A program made the position numbers and the translations under genes. Source: Caballeronia cordobensis (GTDB lineage Bacteria; Pseudomonadota; Gammaproteobacteria; Burkholderiales; Burkholderiaceae). From it: a stretch of DNA of 64,000 nucleotides. Of this stretch, positions 49,021 through 57,821 are shown one piece after another. The DNA lies in contig NZ_FCNY02000001.1 of NCBI RefSeq assembly GCF_001544575.2, positions 124,001 to 188,000 on the forward strand, in the 5' to 3' direction. Below the pieces are notes generated by a model, which worked only from the letters and a program-made list of their open reading frames with translations, ran no database searches and was not told where the DNA came from. Within the stretch, counting starts at the first letter, position 1, and the number at the start of each line of letters is the position of its first letter.

Positions 49021-49474
49021 ATTGCTTTCACCCAGTGTGTTCGATGGTTCCCGGCTCGCCGTCAGCCGGCGACGAGTAGCGTAGGCCGCCATGCTACATC
49101 AACGATAACGATTTGCCAGCGCGCGCAAAATGCGCCTCGCAACGGCGCAAAGCCCCGTGCGGCGTGGCTTTGCGGGCTGCCGAACCACGCTTGTGTGCCC
49201 TCGCGTATCACGCATGCAACGAACTATTTCACGCGTGCAACGGTCGATGGAAACGCAAAGAGGCAGCGTGAACAGCGCCGCAATCCGGCCTGGAAGAGTT
49301 AACGAGCCACGAGATGATTTCATTCCGCTTGTAATGAAGCGTCATGCCCGGCTGCCATGGGGCCGACATCCATGCGTCATTTGATAACATGCTGCTGCGC
49401 ATTGCGCTGGCCCGCGGCTTGCTACGCTCTCGCGGCGTCCGAAAAATCCGCTCGACCTTCTCGGGCCTCCGACC
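49021..49474. other. Divergent promoter region of cytochrome b561 and pqi operon
   Basis: This 454-bp gap contains no convincing gene. A direct repeat, CACGCATGCAACG (49209-49221) and CACGCGTGCAACG (49230-49242), recurs with a 21-bp period, two helical turns, and could be an operator. Promoter boxes were not assigned. Confidence 0.45.
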
Positions 49475-50116
49475 ATGAACGCGAACGAACCGGACGAACT
49501 CATCGCGTGTCACGAATGCGACGCGCTTTTTCATAAACGTACATTGCCCCGGCGCACATCGGCGAAATGCCCGCGCTGCGGTTCACTGCTTTATCGCAGC
49601 ATCTCGTCGAATCTCGACAAGATCTCCGCGATGACGCTCGCCGCGCTCGTCACGTTCGTGATCGCGCAGGCCTTTCCCATCGTCGAACTGGATGCCAACG
49701 GGCTGACCTCGCAGACGACGCTCATCGGCGCGATCGTCGCGCTGTGGAACGAGCAGATGGAGATCATGGCCGTCCTCGTCTTCTGCTCGACGGTCCTCTT
49801 TCCGTTGAGCGAACTCATCGCGCTGCTGTACGTGCTGATCCCGCTGCGCTCAGGCTACGTGCCGCCCGGCTTTCACGCATTGTTGCGCGCGATCCAGTTC
49901 GTGCGCCCGTGGGGGATGATCGAAGTCTTCATGCTCGGCGTGCTGGTCACGCTCGTGAAAATGGTGAGCATCGCGCGCGTGATCCCCGAAGCGGCGCTCT
50001 TCGCATTCGGCGCGCTCACGCTGATGTTCGCAGTCGTCGTGAGCTTCGATCCGCGCGCGCTATGGGACATCGCGAGCCGGCTCGGGCCGCGCCCCGCCAC
50101 GAGGCCAAAGCAATGA
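49475..50116 (+). CDS. pqiA: Paraquat-inducible protein A, first half-protein
   Basis: PqiA is the inner membrane part of the Pqi lipid-transport machine that spans the periplasm with PqiB and PqiC. It has 213 residues. A zinc ribbon (CHECDALFHK ... CPRCGSLLY) lies at about 11-40, followed by four membrane helices with FVIAQAFPIVELDANG. E. coli PqiA contains two such modules in one chain; here they are two genes. The stop overlaps the next start as ATGA. Confidence 0.93.
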   Translation: MNANEPDELIACHECDALFHKRTLPRRTSAKCPRCGSLLYRSISSNLDKISAMTLAALVTFVIAQAFPIVELDANGLTSQTTLIGAIVALWNEQMEIMAVLVFCSTVLFPLSELIALLYVLIPLRSGYVPPGFHALLRAIQFVRPWGMIEVFMLGVLVTLVKMVSIARVIPEAALFAFGALTLMFAVVVSFDPRALWDIASRLGPRPATRPKQ

Positions 50117-50793
50117 GCGACACCATGGAACAGCCGGCAGGCGTCGATGCGCCGCAGCCGCAATTGACGACCGCCTCGCGCGCGCATCTCGTGTCCTGCC
50201 ACGCGTGCGGGCTCGTGCAGCCGCTCGCGCATACCATCGAGAAGCAGCGCTGCACGCGCTGCGACGCGGTCGTGCACCGGCGCCATCCCGACAGCATCGC
50301 GCGCACCTGGGCACTGCTCATCAGCGCGGCGATTCTTTATATTCCCGCGAACCTGTTTCCGATCATGCATACGTCGTCGATCCTCGGCTCCGAGGACGAC
50401 ACCATCATGAGCGGCGTCGCGCTGTTCTGGAACGACGGCGACTATCCGCTCGCCGCCGTGATTTTCATCGCCAGCATTCTGGTGCCGATGCTCAAGCTCT
50501 TCACGCTCGGCTTTCTCGTCGTCAGCGTGCAGCGGCGTTCGCAATGGCAACCGCGCCAGCGCACGACGCTGTTTCGCATCGTCGAAGGCATCGGCCGCTG
50601 GTCGATGCTCGATGTCTTCGTGATCACGCTCACCATCGCGCTCGTGCGCTTCAAGTCGCTCGCCGTCATCACGCCGGGACCGGGCGCGCTCGCGTTCGCA
50701 TCGGTCGTCGTACTGACGATGATCGCGTCCATGCAATTCGACCCGCGCCTCATCTGGGACAACATAGAACCGTCAGGAAAGAAACATGACTAG
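50113..50793 (+). CDS. pqiA: Paraquat-inducible protein A, second half-protein
   Basis: This is the second PqiA module, with 226 residues. The start overlaps the previous stop by 4 bp. The zinc ribbon (CHACGLVQPL ... CTRCDAVVHR) is at about 29-55. Membrane helices follow, with YIPANLFPIMHTSSILG, the conserved PqiA motif, near residue 75. The 3' end overlaps pqiB by 8 bp, so the genes are translationally coupled. Confidence 0.93.
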   Translation: MSDTMEQPAGVDAPQPQLTTASRAHLVSCHACGLVQPLAHTIEKQRCTRCDAVVHRRHPDSIARTWALLISAAILYIPANLFPIMHTSSILGSEDDTIMSGVALFWNDGDYPLAAVIFIASILVPMLKLFTLGFLVVSVQRRSQWQPRQRTTLFRIVEGIGRWSMLDVFVITLTIALVRFKSLAVITPGPGALAFASVVVLTMIASMQFDPRLIWDNIEPSGKKHD

Positions 50794-52468
50794 TGCCCAA
50801 GGTCCGAACGACCCGAAGCAGCCCGCGCCGCCGTCCGCCGACGGCAGCAACGGCGTTCAAGGCAAAGGCGGCGGACTGCCGCCGAATCTCCCCGAACCCG
50901 TGATCGAGCCGCGCAGCCGCTGGCTGCCCTCGCTCGTGTGGGTCATTCCGCTCGTCGCGGCGTTGATCGGGTTGATTCTGGTCGTGAAGACGGTGTCGAG
51001 CCGCGGACCGACCGTCACCATCAGCTTCATCTCCGCGGAAGGGCTCGAACCCGGCAAGACCAAGGTGAAGTTCAAAGACGTGGATATCGGCACGGTCAAT
51101 TCCATCACGTTGTCGAAGGATCATTCGCACGTGCTCGTCGATGTGCAGCTCACCAAGGAAGCCACCGACTTCGCCGTGAAGGACACGCGCTTCTGGGTCG
51201 TGCGTCCGCGCGTCGCGGCAAGCGGCGTGACCGGCTTGTCGACGCTCTTGTCCGGCGCGTATATCGGCGTCGATGCGGGCAAATCGACCGTCGACGAGTC
51301 CTATTTCGTCGGGCTCGAAACGCCACCCGCCGTCACCGGCGACCAGAAGGGCCACACGTTCACGCTGCATGGCGAATCGCTCGGCTCGCTCGATATCGGC
51401 TCGCCGGTGTATTACCGGCGCGTGCAGGTGGGCCAGGTCGTCGCGTTTTCGCTCGACAAGGACGGCACCGGCGTCACGCTGCAGGTGTTCGTCACCGCGC
51501 CTTACGATCAGTACGTCGGCACCAATTCGCGCTGGTGGCATGCGAGCGGCGTCGATCTGCGGCTCGATTCGAGCGGCTTCACGCTCAACACGCAATCGCT
51601 CTCGACTGTGGTGCTCGGCGGCATCGCCTTCCAGACGCCGCCCAACCAGCAGTCCGGCCCGCAGGCGCAGAACAACGCCACCTTCCGTCTCGCTGGCGAT
51701 CAGGCCGACGCGATGCGCGATCCCGACGGCCAGGCCCTGCATGTCGTGATGAACTTCAATCAGTCGCTACGCGGGCTGTCGGTCGGTGCGCCGGTCGATT
51801 TCCGCGGCATCGTGCTCGGTCAGGTGACGGGCATCGGCGTGCAATACGATCCGGTCTCGCATCAGTTCAGAATGCCGGTCACGATTGACATCTATCCCGA
51901 TCGTCTCGGCAGTCGCGTGAGCCGCGCGCTTCCGGAACAGGGTTCGACCGCCAACCAGGACATGCTGCAATTGCTGGTGAAACGCGGCCTGCGCGGACAA
52001 TTGCGCACCGGCAACCTGTTGACGAGCCAGCTGTATATCGCGCTCGACTTCTTCCCGAAGGCGCCCGCCGCTAAGGTGAGCGCGAGCACCGATCCGGTCG
52101 AGTTGCCGACGATTCCGAATACGCTCGACGAACTGCAACTGCAGATCGCGGATATCGCGCGCAAGATCGACAAGATTCCGTTCGACGAAATCGGCACGAA
52201 CCTGAACGGCTCGCTGAAGAACGCCAACGCGCTGTTCAACCGGCTCGACAAGGAAGTCATGCCGGAGATGAAGGACACGCTCACGCAGGCGAAGAAGACT
52301 TTCGGGGATGCGCAATCCACCTTGCAGCAGGATTCGCCGCTGCAATCGGACGTGCATCAGGCGCTGCAGGAACTCACGCGCACGCTGCAATCGCTCAATT
52401 CGCTCGCGGATTATCTGGAACGTCATCCGGAATCGCTCGTGCGCGGCAAATCGGGAGACAAACCATGA
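50786..52468 (+). CDS. pqiB: Intermembrane lipid transport protein PqiB (MCE family)
   Basis: PqiB forms a syringe-like hexamer of MCE domains that channels lipids across the periplasm. It has 560 residues. The N-terminal membrane segment is at about 51-70 (SLVWVIPLVAALIGLILVV). Three MCE domains follow, starting near residues 75, 190 and 310 (VTISFISAEGLEPGKTKVKF; HTFTLHGESLGSLDIGSPVY; HVVMNFNQSLRGLSVGAPVD). A C-terminal helical needle begins at about 450. It is translationally coupled to pqiA and pqiC. Confidence 0.95.
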   Translation: MTSAQGPNDPKQPAPPSADGSNGVQGKGGGLPPNLPEPVIEPRSRWLPSLVWVIPLVAALIGLILVVKTVSSRGPTVTISFISAEGLEPGKTKVKFKDVDIGTVNSITLSKDHSHVLVDVQLTKEATDFAVKDTRFWVVRPRVAASGVTGLSTLLSGAYIGVDAGKSTVDESYFVGLETPPAVTGDQKGHTFTLHGESLGSLDIGSPVYYRRVQVGQVVAFSLDKDGTGVTLQVFVTAPYDQYVGTNSRWWHASGVDLRLDSSGFTLNTQSLSTVVLGGIAFQTPPNQQSGPQAQNNATFRLAGDQADAMRDPDGQALHVVMNFNQSLRGLSVGAPVDFRGIVLGQVTGIGVQYDPVSHQFRMPVTIDIYPDRLGSRVSRALPEQGSTANQDMLQLLVKRGLRGQLRTGNLLTSQLYIALDFFPKAPAAKVSASTDPVELPTIPNTLDELQLQIADIARKIDKIPFDEIGTNLNGSLKNANALFNRLDKEVMPEMKDTLTQAKKTFGDAQSTLQQDSPLQSDVHQALQELTRTLQSLNSLADYLERHPESLVRGKSGDKP

Positions 52469-53178
52469 AGTTCGGCTCGTTGATATCGACCCTGGGCGCG
52501 GCCGCGATGCTCGCCGCCTGCGCTTCGCCGGCGAGCCGTTTCTATACGCTCGGCGGCAGCGACGCGCGCCCGGTGTCGTCCGCGCCCGCTTCGTTCTATT
52601 TCGAGCTCGCGCCGGTCGACATGCCGCAGCAGGTCGCGCGCAATCAGTTGGTGGTGCAGACGAGCCCCGCGCAGGTACGCGTGCTCGAAGAAGAGCGCTG
52701 GGCGTCGCTGCCCGGCGATGAAGTGCGTCGCGCGCTGTCGGCCGATCTGACGCAGCAACTCGGCGCGATCGATGTCTACGGCACGCCGCATCCGGACGCC
52801 GTGCCGGTGTATCGCGTCAAGGTGAACGTGCAGCGCTTCGAATCGTGGCCGGGCGCGCAAGCCGTGATCGACGCCGTGTGGAGCGTGCGCGCCGCCGGCT
52901 CCGACATCGTGCTGACCTGCCGGACCGTGGCGCAGGAGCGCGTGGCCTCGGGCTACGACGCGCTCGTGGAGGGTCATCGCAAGGCGGTCGGTGAACTCGG
53001 GTCGGCGATCTCCGCAGGTATGCGCAGCCTGGGCTCGCTGCCGCACGCGACCGCGACGGCGAGCGCGCCGGCCGCGTCCGCGAAGGGCAAAGGCGGCGGC
53101 ACGGCGGCAAAACCCGCGTCCGCGCCGGTGCTGCCGTGTCCCGTGGCAAGCGCGGCGACGACCGCCAGTTCGCAATAA
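52465..53178 (+). CDS. pqiC: PqiC-like outer membrane lipoprotein
   Basis: PqiC is the outer-membrane-associated lipoprotein of the Pqi system. It has 237 residues. The signal peptide ends in the lipobox LAAC at about residue 19 (MLAACASPASRFYTLGG). The ABC-type-transport auxiliary domain has FYFELAPVDMPQQVARNQLV and RVKVNVQRFESWPGAQAVID. The Ala-rich C-terminal tail is low complexity. The start overlaps the pqiB stop by 4 bp. No terminator was recognised in the following 150 bp. Confidence 0.9.
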   Translation: MKFGSLISTLGAAAMLAACASPASRFYTLGGSDARPVSSAPASFYFELAPVDMPQQVARNQLVVQTSPAQVRVLEEERWASLPGDEVRRALSADLTQQLGAIDVYGTPHPDAVPVYRVKVNVQRFESWPGAQAVIDAVWSVRAAGSDIVLTCRTVAQERVASGYDALVEGHRKAVGELGSAISAGMRSLGSLPHATATASAPAASAKGKGGGTAAKPASAPVLPCPVASAATTASSQ

Positions 53179-53328
53179 TTTGCCGCGCGCCGCAGCGCGC
53201 CGGGCGCGTCGTCGCATGTTGTGGGCAGGCGACATTGTCGTCCGCCGCTATCTCTAAATTGCCGATGGTTCGAGCGCGCCCGGTTAAGATCGTCGTCGCC
53301 CGCATTCCGGATCAACAGCGAAGAATAG

Positions 53329-53940
53329 ATGATGAAACTGATCGGTTCGCACCCCAGCCCATTCGTCCGCAAGGTGCGGATCGTCATGGCGGAAAAGAAG
53401 ATCGATTGCGAACTGGTGCTCGAAGACGTCTGGGCATCCGATTCGAAGATCCACGACTACAACCCGCTCGGCAAGGTGCCCTGCCTCATTCTGGACGACG
53501 GCGAAGCGGTGTTCGATTCGCGCGTCATCTGCGAGTACGTGGACACGCTCACGCCGGTCGGCAAGCTTTTGCCGCAGGAGCGGCGCGAGCGCACCGAAGT
53601 GCGTTGCTGGGAAGCGCTCGCCGACGGCATGCTCGACGCCGCCGTGCTGATCCGGCTCGAAGGCGTGGTGCGTGAAGAGGCGCAGCGCAGCGAAAAGTGG
53701 ACGGCGCGGCAGCAGCGCAAGGTGGAAGACGGCCTGCGCGCGATGGCGCGCGGCCTCGGCTCGAAGCAATGGTGCTCGGCGAACCGCTTCACGCTCGCGG
53801 ACATCGCATGCGGCTGCGCGCTCGGCTATCTCGATTTCCGGATGCCGGACCTGAACTGGCGCGACGCGCATCCGAACCTCGACAAATACTTCGCGCGCAT
53901 CTCGCAGCGCCCGTCGTTCATCGACACCGCGCCCGTCTAA
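53329..53940 (+). CDS. Glutathione S-transferase family protein
   Basis: This cytoplasmic GST has 203 residues. The thioredoxin-like N-terminal domain begins MMKLIGSHPSPFVRKVRI, with Ser/Pro in the glutathione-site position. DDGEAVFDSRVICEYVDTL is the conserved glutathione-binding loop. The all-helical C-terminal domain contains FTLADIACGCALGYLDFR. It resembles the beta-proteobacterial YibF-like group. Substrate is unknown. It ends 13 bp from the convergent hydrolase gene. Confidence 0.9.
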   Translation: MMKLIGSHPSPFVRKVRIVMAEKKIDCELVLEDVWASDSKIHDYNPLGKVPCLILDDGEAVFDSRVICEYVDTLTPVGKLLPQERRERTEVRCWEALADGMLDAAVLIRLEGVVREEAQRSEKWTARQQRKVEDGLRAMARGLGSKQWCSANRFTLADIACGCALGYLDFRMPDLNWRDAHPNLDKYFARISQRPSFIDTAPV

Positions 53941-53953
53941 GGGCGCGTCGCCT

Positions 53954-54988
53954 TTACTTCTGAAGCGCGGCTCGCAGCGTCGCGTTCGCCTGACCGATGG
54001 CCGCGCGCGTGGCGGGCGTGTCGGCCAGCGCGTTGAGCATAACGAAGTCGTGGATCGTGCCGTTGTAGCGGACCGACGTGACCGGCACGCCTGCCTGCGT
54101 CAGCTTGCGGGCATAGGCTTCGCCTTCGTCGCGCAGCACGTCGTTTTCATCGGTGATGACGAGCGCGGGCGGCAATCCCTTCAGCTCATCGATGCTCGCG
54201 CGCAGCGGCGATGCCGTGATCTTCGCGCGGTCGGCTTCGTTCGGCGCGTAGGCGTCCCAGAACCACTTCATCGCGTCGCGCGTGAGCCAGGGCCCGTTCG
54301 CGAAGCGGGTGTACGAGCCGTCGTCGAAGCTCGCGTCCGTCACCGGATAGAAGAGCACTTGCGCGCGCAATGCCGGGCCGCCGCGCTCCTTCGCGAGCAG
54401 CGTGACCGCCGCCGTCATGTTGCCGCCGACGCTATCGCCCGCAACAGCCATGCGCGACGCATCGACGCCGAATTCGCGTGCGTGATCCGCGACGTAGCGC
54501 GTCGCCGCGTACGCCTCTTCGATCGGCACGGGATATTTCGTCTCGGGCGAACGGTCGTAATCGACGAACACGACGGCCGCCTGCGCGCCATTCGCGATTT
54601 CGCGCACGAGGCGGTCATGCGTGTTCTTGTCGCCGAGCACCCAGCCGCCGCCGTGGAAATACATGACGACGGGCAGCGCGCCCTTCGCGTGCTCGGGGCG
54701 CACGATGCGCAGCGCGATCTTGCCAGTCGGTCCTGCGTCGATCACGCGATCCTCGATCTTCGCGGCTTGCTTCTTTACCGGCTGCGCTTGCGCGCCGGCG
54801 AGCACGTTGCGCGCATCGGCGGGCGAGAGCGTGTAGATCGGCGGCAGGTTTTTCGCGGCAAGGGCGTCGATGAACTGCTGCGTCGCGGGCTCCAAAACCG
54901 GCGCGGCGGATTGCGCATGCGCTGCGGGTTGCGCCCACACGGCGGTTGCGACGGCGGCGGCGATGACAGCGGCTTTGAGTTCTTTCAT
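53954..54988 (-). CDS. Exported alpha/beta hydrolase, hormone-sensitive-lipase family
   Basis: This is a serine esterase/lipase of the HSL (bacterial type IV) family. The ATG at 54988 follows AAGGAG and gives 344 residues. A signal peptide covers about residues 1-25 (AVIAAAVATAVWAQPAAHAQ). The oxyanion motif HGGGWVLGD is at about 120-128. The nucleophile motif GDSVGGN, the Asp in the ITDENDVLRDEGE region and the His in GTIHDFVML complete the triad. The promoter carries an operator-like TCTACTACTAGATAGA shared with the upstream tetR gene, so repression by that regulator is likely. Confidence 0.92.
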   Translation of the reverse strand: MKELKAAVIAAAVATAVWAQPAAHAQSAAPVLEPATQQFIDALAAKNLPPIYTLSPADARNVLAGAQAQPVKKQAAKIEDRVIDAGPTGKIALRIVRPEHAKGALPVVMYFHGGGWVLGDKNTHDRLVREIANGAQAAVVFVDYDRSPETKYPVPIEEAYAATRYVADHAREFGVDASRMAVAGDSVGGNMTAAVTLLAKERGGPALRAQVLFYPVTDASFDDGSYTRFANGPWLTRDAMKWFWDAYAPNEADRAKITASPLRASIDELKGLPPALVITDENDVLRDEGEAYARKLTQAGVPVTSVRYNGTIHDFVMLNALADTPATRAAIGQANATLRAALQK

Positions 54989-55043
54989 TGATGCACTCCT
55001 TCCTTTTGAGTTGTCGAAAACGCAAACTGCATGACCAATTACA

Positions 55044-55059
55044 TCTACTACTAGATAGA
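55044..55059. promoter_or_regulatory. Operator-like site before the hydrolase gene
   Basis: TCTACTACTAGATAGA lies 55-71 bp before the hydrolase ATG. It differs at two adjacent positions from the palindrome before tetR (55865-55880), so both probably bind the same TetR protein. Confidence 0.6.
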
Positions 55060-55189
55060 CAATCGAGCGCATGTCGAACATATGATGTGCGACCTTTAGC
55101 GCTTCTTTCGTCGACGGAAAGCCGGTTTAAGCCCGCAAGAGCGCACAGAAGCGCCAGAATTCGATCAAGGCAATGTCGGTCGCCAAAAT

Positions 55190-55207
55190 CTATCTACCTG
55201 AAGATAG
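55190..55207. promoter_or_regulatory. Additional inverted repeat in the tetR-hydrolase gap
   Basis: CTATCT and AGATAG flank a 6-bp centre. The half-sites resemble those of the two TetR-type operators. TTATCTACCG repeats twice shortly after (55255-55275), partly within the tetR 3' end. Confidence 0.35.
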
Positions 55208-55269
55208 TTTTTCAAACGACAATTCACGCGATTTTCACAAGGTTATCCACAGGCTTATCTACCGTTTAT

Positions 55270-55836
55270 CTACCGGCGGACGGCATTTGCGACTTCTTCC
55301 AGCCGCGTACGCGTCTGAAACAGCCGGCAAGCAAGCAGGCTTCCCTGAAACGCGGCGTACAACGTGCGCGCCGCCGCCTCGGGATTGCCGCCGGCCACGA
55401 GCGTGTCCTGCGCTTCGCCTTCGGCGAGCACTTTCGCCAGCCAGTTCTCGTTCGCCTTGTAGAACGACTGCACCGCGTGCCGAACCTTCTCCGGCAACGA
55501 TTCGATGTCCGCCGCGAGCATCCCGCACAGGCAAATCTGGTTCCCCCCGCCGATGATCCGTCCGAACAGCTTCGCGTAACGATCGAGCTTCTTGTCCGCC
55601 GGGGCCGAACTGTCGATGGCGTAGATCGATGACATGACATCCGCGCTGTAGGCGTTCACCGCTTCGAGCGCGAGGTCTTCCTTGGTCGGAAAGTAGTAGT
55701 GGATGCTCGACGTCTTCACCCCGACCAGTTCGGACAAGTCGCGGTAGCTGAACCCGTTGTAGCCGCGCGTCATCAAGAGCGTCTGAGCATGATCCAGCAG
55801 CGCTTCGCGTACGGTGTTGCGGTCCATTTCGGTCAT
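55270..55836 (-). CDS. TetR/AcrR-family transcriptional regulator
   Basis: The start MTEMDRNTVREAL at 55836 gives 188 residues; MDRNTVREAL at 55827 is an alternative. The helix-turn-helix is at about 25-50 (YNGFSYRDLSELVGVKTSSIHYYFPTKEDL is the recognition region). The ligand-binding half has conserved Cys in NQICLCGMLAADIESLP, typical of regulators near NAD(P)H oxidoreductase or hydrolase genes. It is on the same strand as the exported hydrolase, 281 bp upstream. A 16-bp palindrome lies 29 bp before its start, suggesting autoregulation. Confidence 0.9.
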   Translation of the reverse strand: MTEMDRNTVREALLDHAQTLLMTRGYNGFSYRDLSELVGVKTSSIHYYFPTKEDLALEAVNAYSADVMSSIYAIDSSAPADKKLDRYAKLFGRIIGGGNQICLCGMLAADIESLPEKVRHAVQSFYKANENWLAKVLAEGEAQDTLVAGGNPEAAARTLYAAFQGSLLACRLFQTRTRLEEVANAVRR

Positions 55837-55864
55837 TGTCCCTGCGTTCGATGTGTTTAATTTA

Positions 55865-55880
55865 TCTATCACTAGATAGA
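55865..55880. promoter_or_regulatory. Palindromic operator before tetR
   Basis: TCTATCACTAGATAGA has 6-bp arms (TCTATC/GATAGA) and lies 29-44 bp before the tetR start. A near copy stands before the hydrolase gene. Confidence 0.65.
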
Positions 55881-55921
55881 CGGTCAAGCACTTGTATCAA
55901 AATAGTTTTTATCGAATCGAT

Positions 55922-55958
55922 AGGAAAAATGCAAAACGCCCTGACCGTAGCCAGGGCG
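55922..55958 (-). terminator. Intrinsic terminator after mnmA
   Basis: On the minus strand CGCCCTG (55958-55952) pairs with CAGGGCG (55943-55937) around an 8-nt loop, followed by TTTTGCATTTTT. It begins 13 bp after the mnmA stop. Confidence 0.82.
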
Positions 55959-55970
55959 CATACGCCGACT

Positions 55971-57101
55971 TCAGCGCGCGGCGGAAAGTACTGCGGCGTC
56001 CGCCGGCTCGCGGCCCGCCGCCGCATGCTCGATGATGCCGCCGCCCAGGCAGACGTCGCCCTGATACAGCACCGCGGATTGCCCCGGCGTCACGGCCCAC
56101 TGCGCGTCATCGAAATGGAGCGCGAAGCGGCCGTCGTCGGCATGCGCGAAGCGGCACGCCGCATCCTGCTGACGATAACGCGTCTTCGCGCCGCACGCCG
56201 CGCCCTCTTCCGGCGCGAAGCCCGCGACCCAGCTCGTGTTGCCCGCGACGAGCGTCGGCGACAGCAGCCACGGGTGATCGTGCCCCTGCACGACGTAAAG
56301 CGTATTCGTCGCCATGTCCTTGCCGGCGACGAACCACGGCTCGCCGCTGCCGTCCTTCGCGCCACCGATGCCGATGCCCTTGCGCTGCCCGAACGTGTAG
56401 AACGCAAGTCCAATATGCTCGCCGACGATCTTGCCTTCCGCAGTCTTCATCGGGCCGGGTTTGGTCGGCAGATAGCGATTCAGGAATTCGCGGAACGGCC
56501 GTTCGCCGATGAAGCAAATGCCGGTCGAATCTTTCTTCTTGGCGTTCGGCAGGCCGATCTGCGCGGCGATTTCGCGCACCTTCGTCTTCGGAATCTCGCC
56601 GAGCGGAAAGAGCGTCTTCGAGAGTTGCGCCTGATTCAGCCGATGCAGGAAATACGACTGATCCTTGGTCGAATCGGTGGCCTTGAGTAGCTGGAAAAGC
56701 CCGTTCTGCTCGCGCACGCGTGCGTAATGTCCGGTCGCGATGGTTTCCGCGCCGAGCGACATCGCGTGGTCGAGGAACGCCTTGAACTTGATTTCGGCGT
56801 TGCAGAGCACGTCGGGATTGGGCGTGCGGCCCGCCGAATACTCGCGCAGGAATTCCGCGAACACGCGGTCTTTATATTCGGCGGCGAAGTTGACCGCCTC
56901 GACGTCGATGCCGAGCAGGTCCGCGACCGAAACGACGTCGATCCAGTCTTGCCGCGTCGAGCAATATTCGCCGTCGTCGTCGTCTTCCCAGTTCTTCATG
57001 AAGAGGCCGACCACGTCGTAGCCCTGCTCCTTCAGAAGCCATGCCGTCACCGACGAATCCACGCCGCCCGACATGCCCACCACTACTCTTCGCTTGCTCA
57101 T
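55971..57101 (-). CDS. mnmA: tRNA-specific 2-thiouridylase MnmA
   Basis: MnmA makes the 2-thiouridine at wobble position 34 of Lys, Glu and Gln tRNAs, using ATP and a sulfur relay. It has 376 residues. The PP-loop SGGVDSS is at 11-17. The two catalytic cysteines are at 100 ([11 protein letters not shown]) and 196 (STGICFIGE). The C-terminal beta-barrel has [10 protein letters not shown]. nudJ lies 13 bp upstream in the same direction, an order also found in E. coli. Confidence 0.97.
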   Translation of the reverse strand: MSKRRVVVGMSGGVDSSVTAWLLKEQGYDVVGLFMKNWEDDDDGEYCSTRQDWIDVVSVADLLGIDVEAVNFAAEYKDRVFAEFLREYSAGRTPNPDVLCNAEIKFKAFLDHAMSLGAETIATGHYARVREQNGLFQLLKATDSTKDQSYFLHRLNQAQLSKTLFPLGEIPKTKVREIAAQIGLPNAKKKDSTGICFIGERPFREFLNRYLPTKPGPMKTAEGKIVGEHIGLAFYTFGQRKGIGIGGAKDGSGEPWFVAGKDMATNTLYVVQGHDHPWLLSPTLVAGNTSWVAGFAPEEGAACGAKTRYRQQDAACRFAHADDGRFALHFDDAQWAVTPGQSAVLYQGDVCLGGGIIEHAAAGREPADAAVLSAAR

Positions 57102-57114
57102 AGGAACGAACGCC

Positions 57115-57597
57115 TCAGTTCCGCACTATCGGCGCGACCGAATGCGTATGAATGAAATCGAGCGGCACGCGCCGCCCGGATAAATAATCGTCGACACACT
57201 TCATCACGAGGGGTGTCCGGTGCCGGTCCGACGACGCCCGCAATTCGTCCGCGGTGAGCCACATCGCGCGCACGATGCCTTCATCGAGCGAACGGCCGGA
57301 CTCTTCTCCCGACGACCTGCCGCAGAACGTGAACCGCAGGTACGTGACATCGCGGCCCGGCCGCGCGAAGTGCGTCATATAGGCGCCGACGAGCGCTTCG
57401 GGTTCGAAGCGATGCGCAGTTTCTTCGAGCGTCTCGCGGATCACGGCTTCGACGAGCGTTTCGCCCGCTTCGAGATGACCGGCCGGTTGGTTGATTCGCA
57501 GCCCTGCCGAGGTGTGCTCCTCGATGACGAGAAAACGGCCGTCCCGCTCGATGATGGCAGCCACCGTAACGTGGGGGGCCCAAGTATCTGATTTCAT
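57115..57597 (-). CDS. nudJ: NUDIX hydrolase, NudJ-like
   Basis: NudJ is a phosphatase acting on nucleoside tri- and diphosphates and thiamine pyrophosphate precursors. It has 160 residues. The Nudix box [20 protein letters not shown] is at about 40-60, with Ala where the usual motif has Gly-hydrophobic at its end. [19 protein letters not shown] is the first strand pair. The gene starts 224 bp from pntAA in a divergent arrangement and directly precedes mnmA. Confidence 0.9.
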   Translation of the reverse strand: MKSDTWAPHVTVAAIIERDGRFLVIEEHTSAGLRINQPAGHLEAGETLVEAVIRETLEETAHRFEPEALVGAYMTHFARPGRDVTYLRFTFCGRSSGEESGRSLDEGIVRAMWLTADELRASSDRHRTPLVMKCVDDYLSGRRVPLDFIHTHSVAPIVRN

Positions 57598-57821
57598 GGT
57601 CAGATATTTTACCGTCCTCGCACAGTTCCCGCGCAGCCGCCCTAAGGGTTAGCGCCGAGTGTGGGCAAAACGGAACGAGTGCCGGATCGGATTCTTGCGC
57701 GCGCATTCTTCGGTTACAGTTGCGATAGCCGTAAGTTCCAGCATTTGAAATATAAAACTCAGCCTTAAGCCTTCCTAAGCCTTGCCCGGTGACGAAGGCA
57801 ACAAAGACAGGAGATTTGAAG

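Noticed and set aside
55243..55251. Perfect DnaA box TTATCCACA near tetR
   Set aside because: Only one box, no AT-rich unwinding region or dnaA/dnaN genes nearby; not a replication origin.
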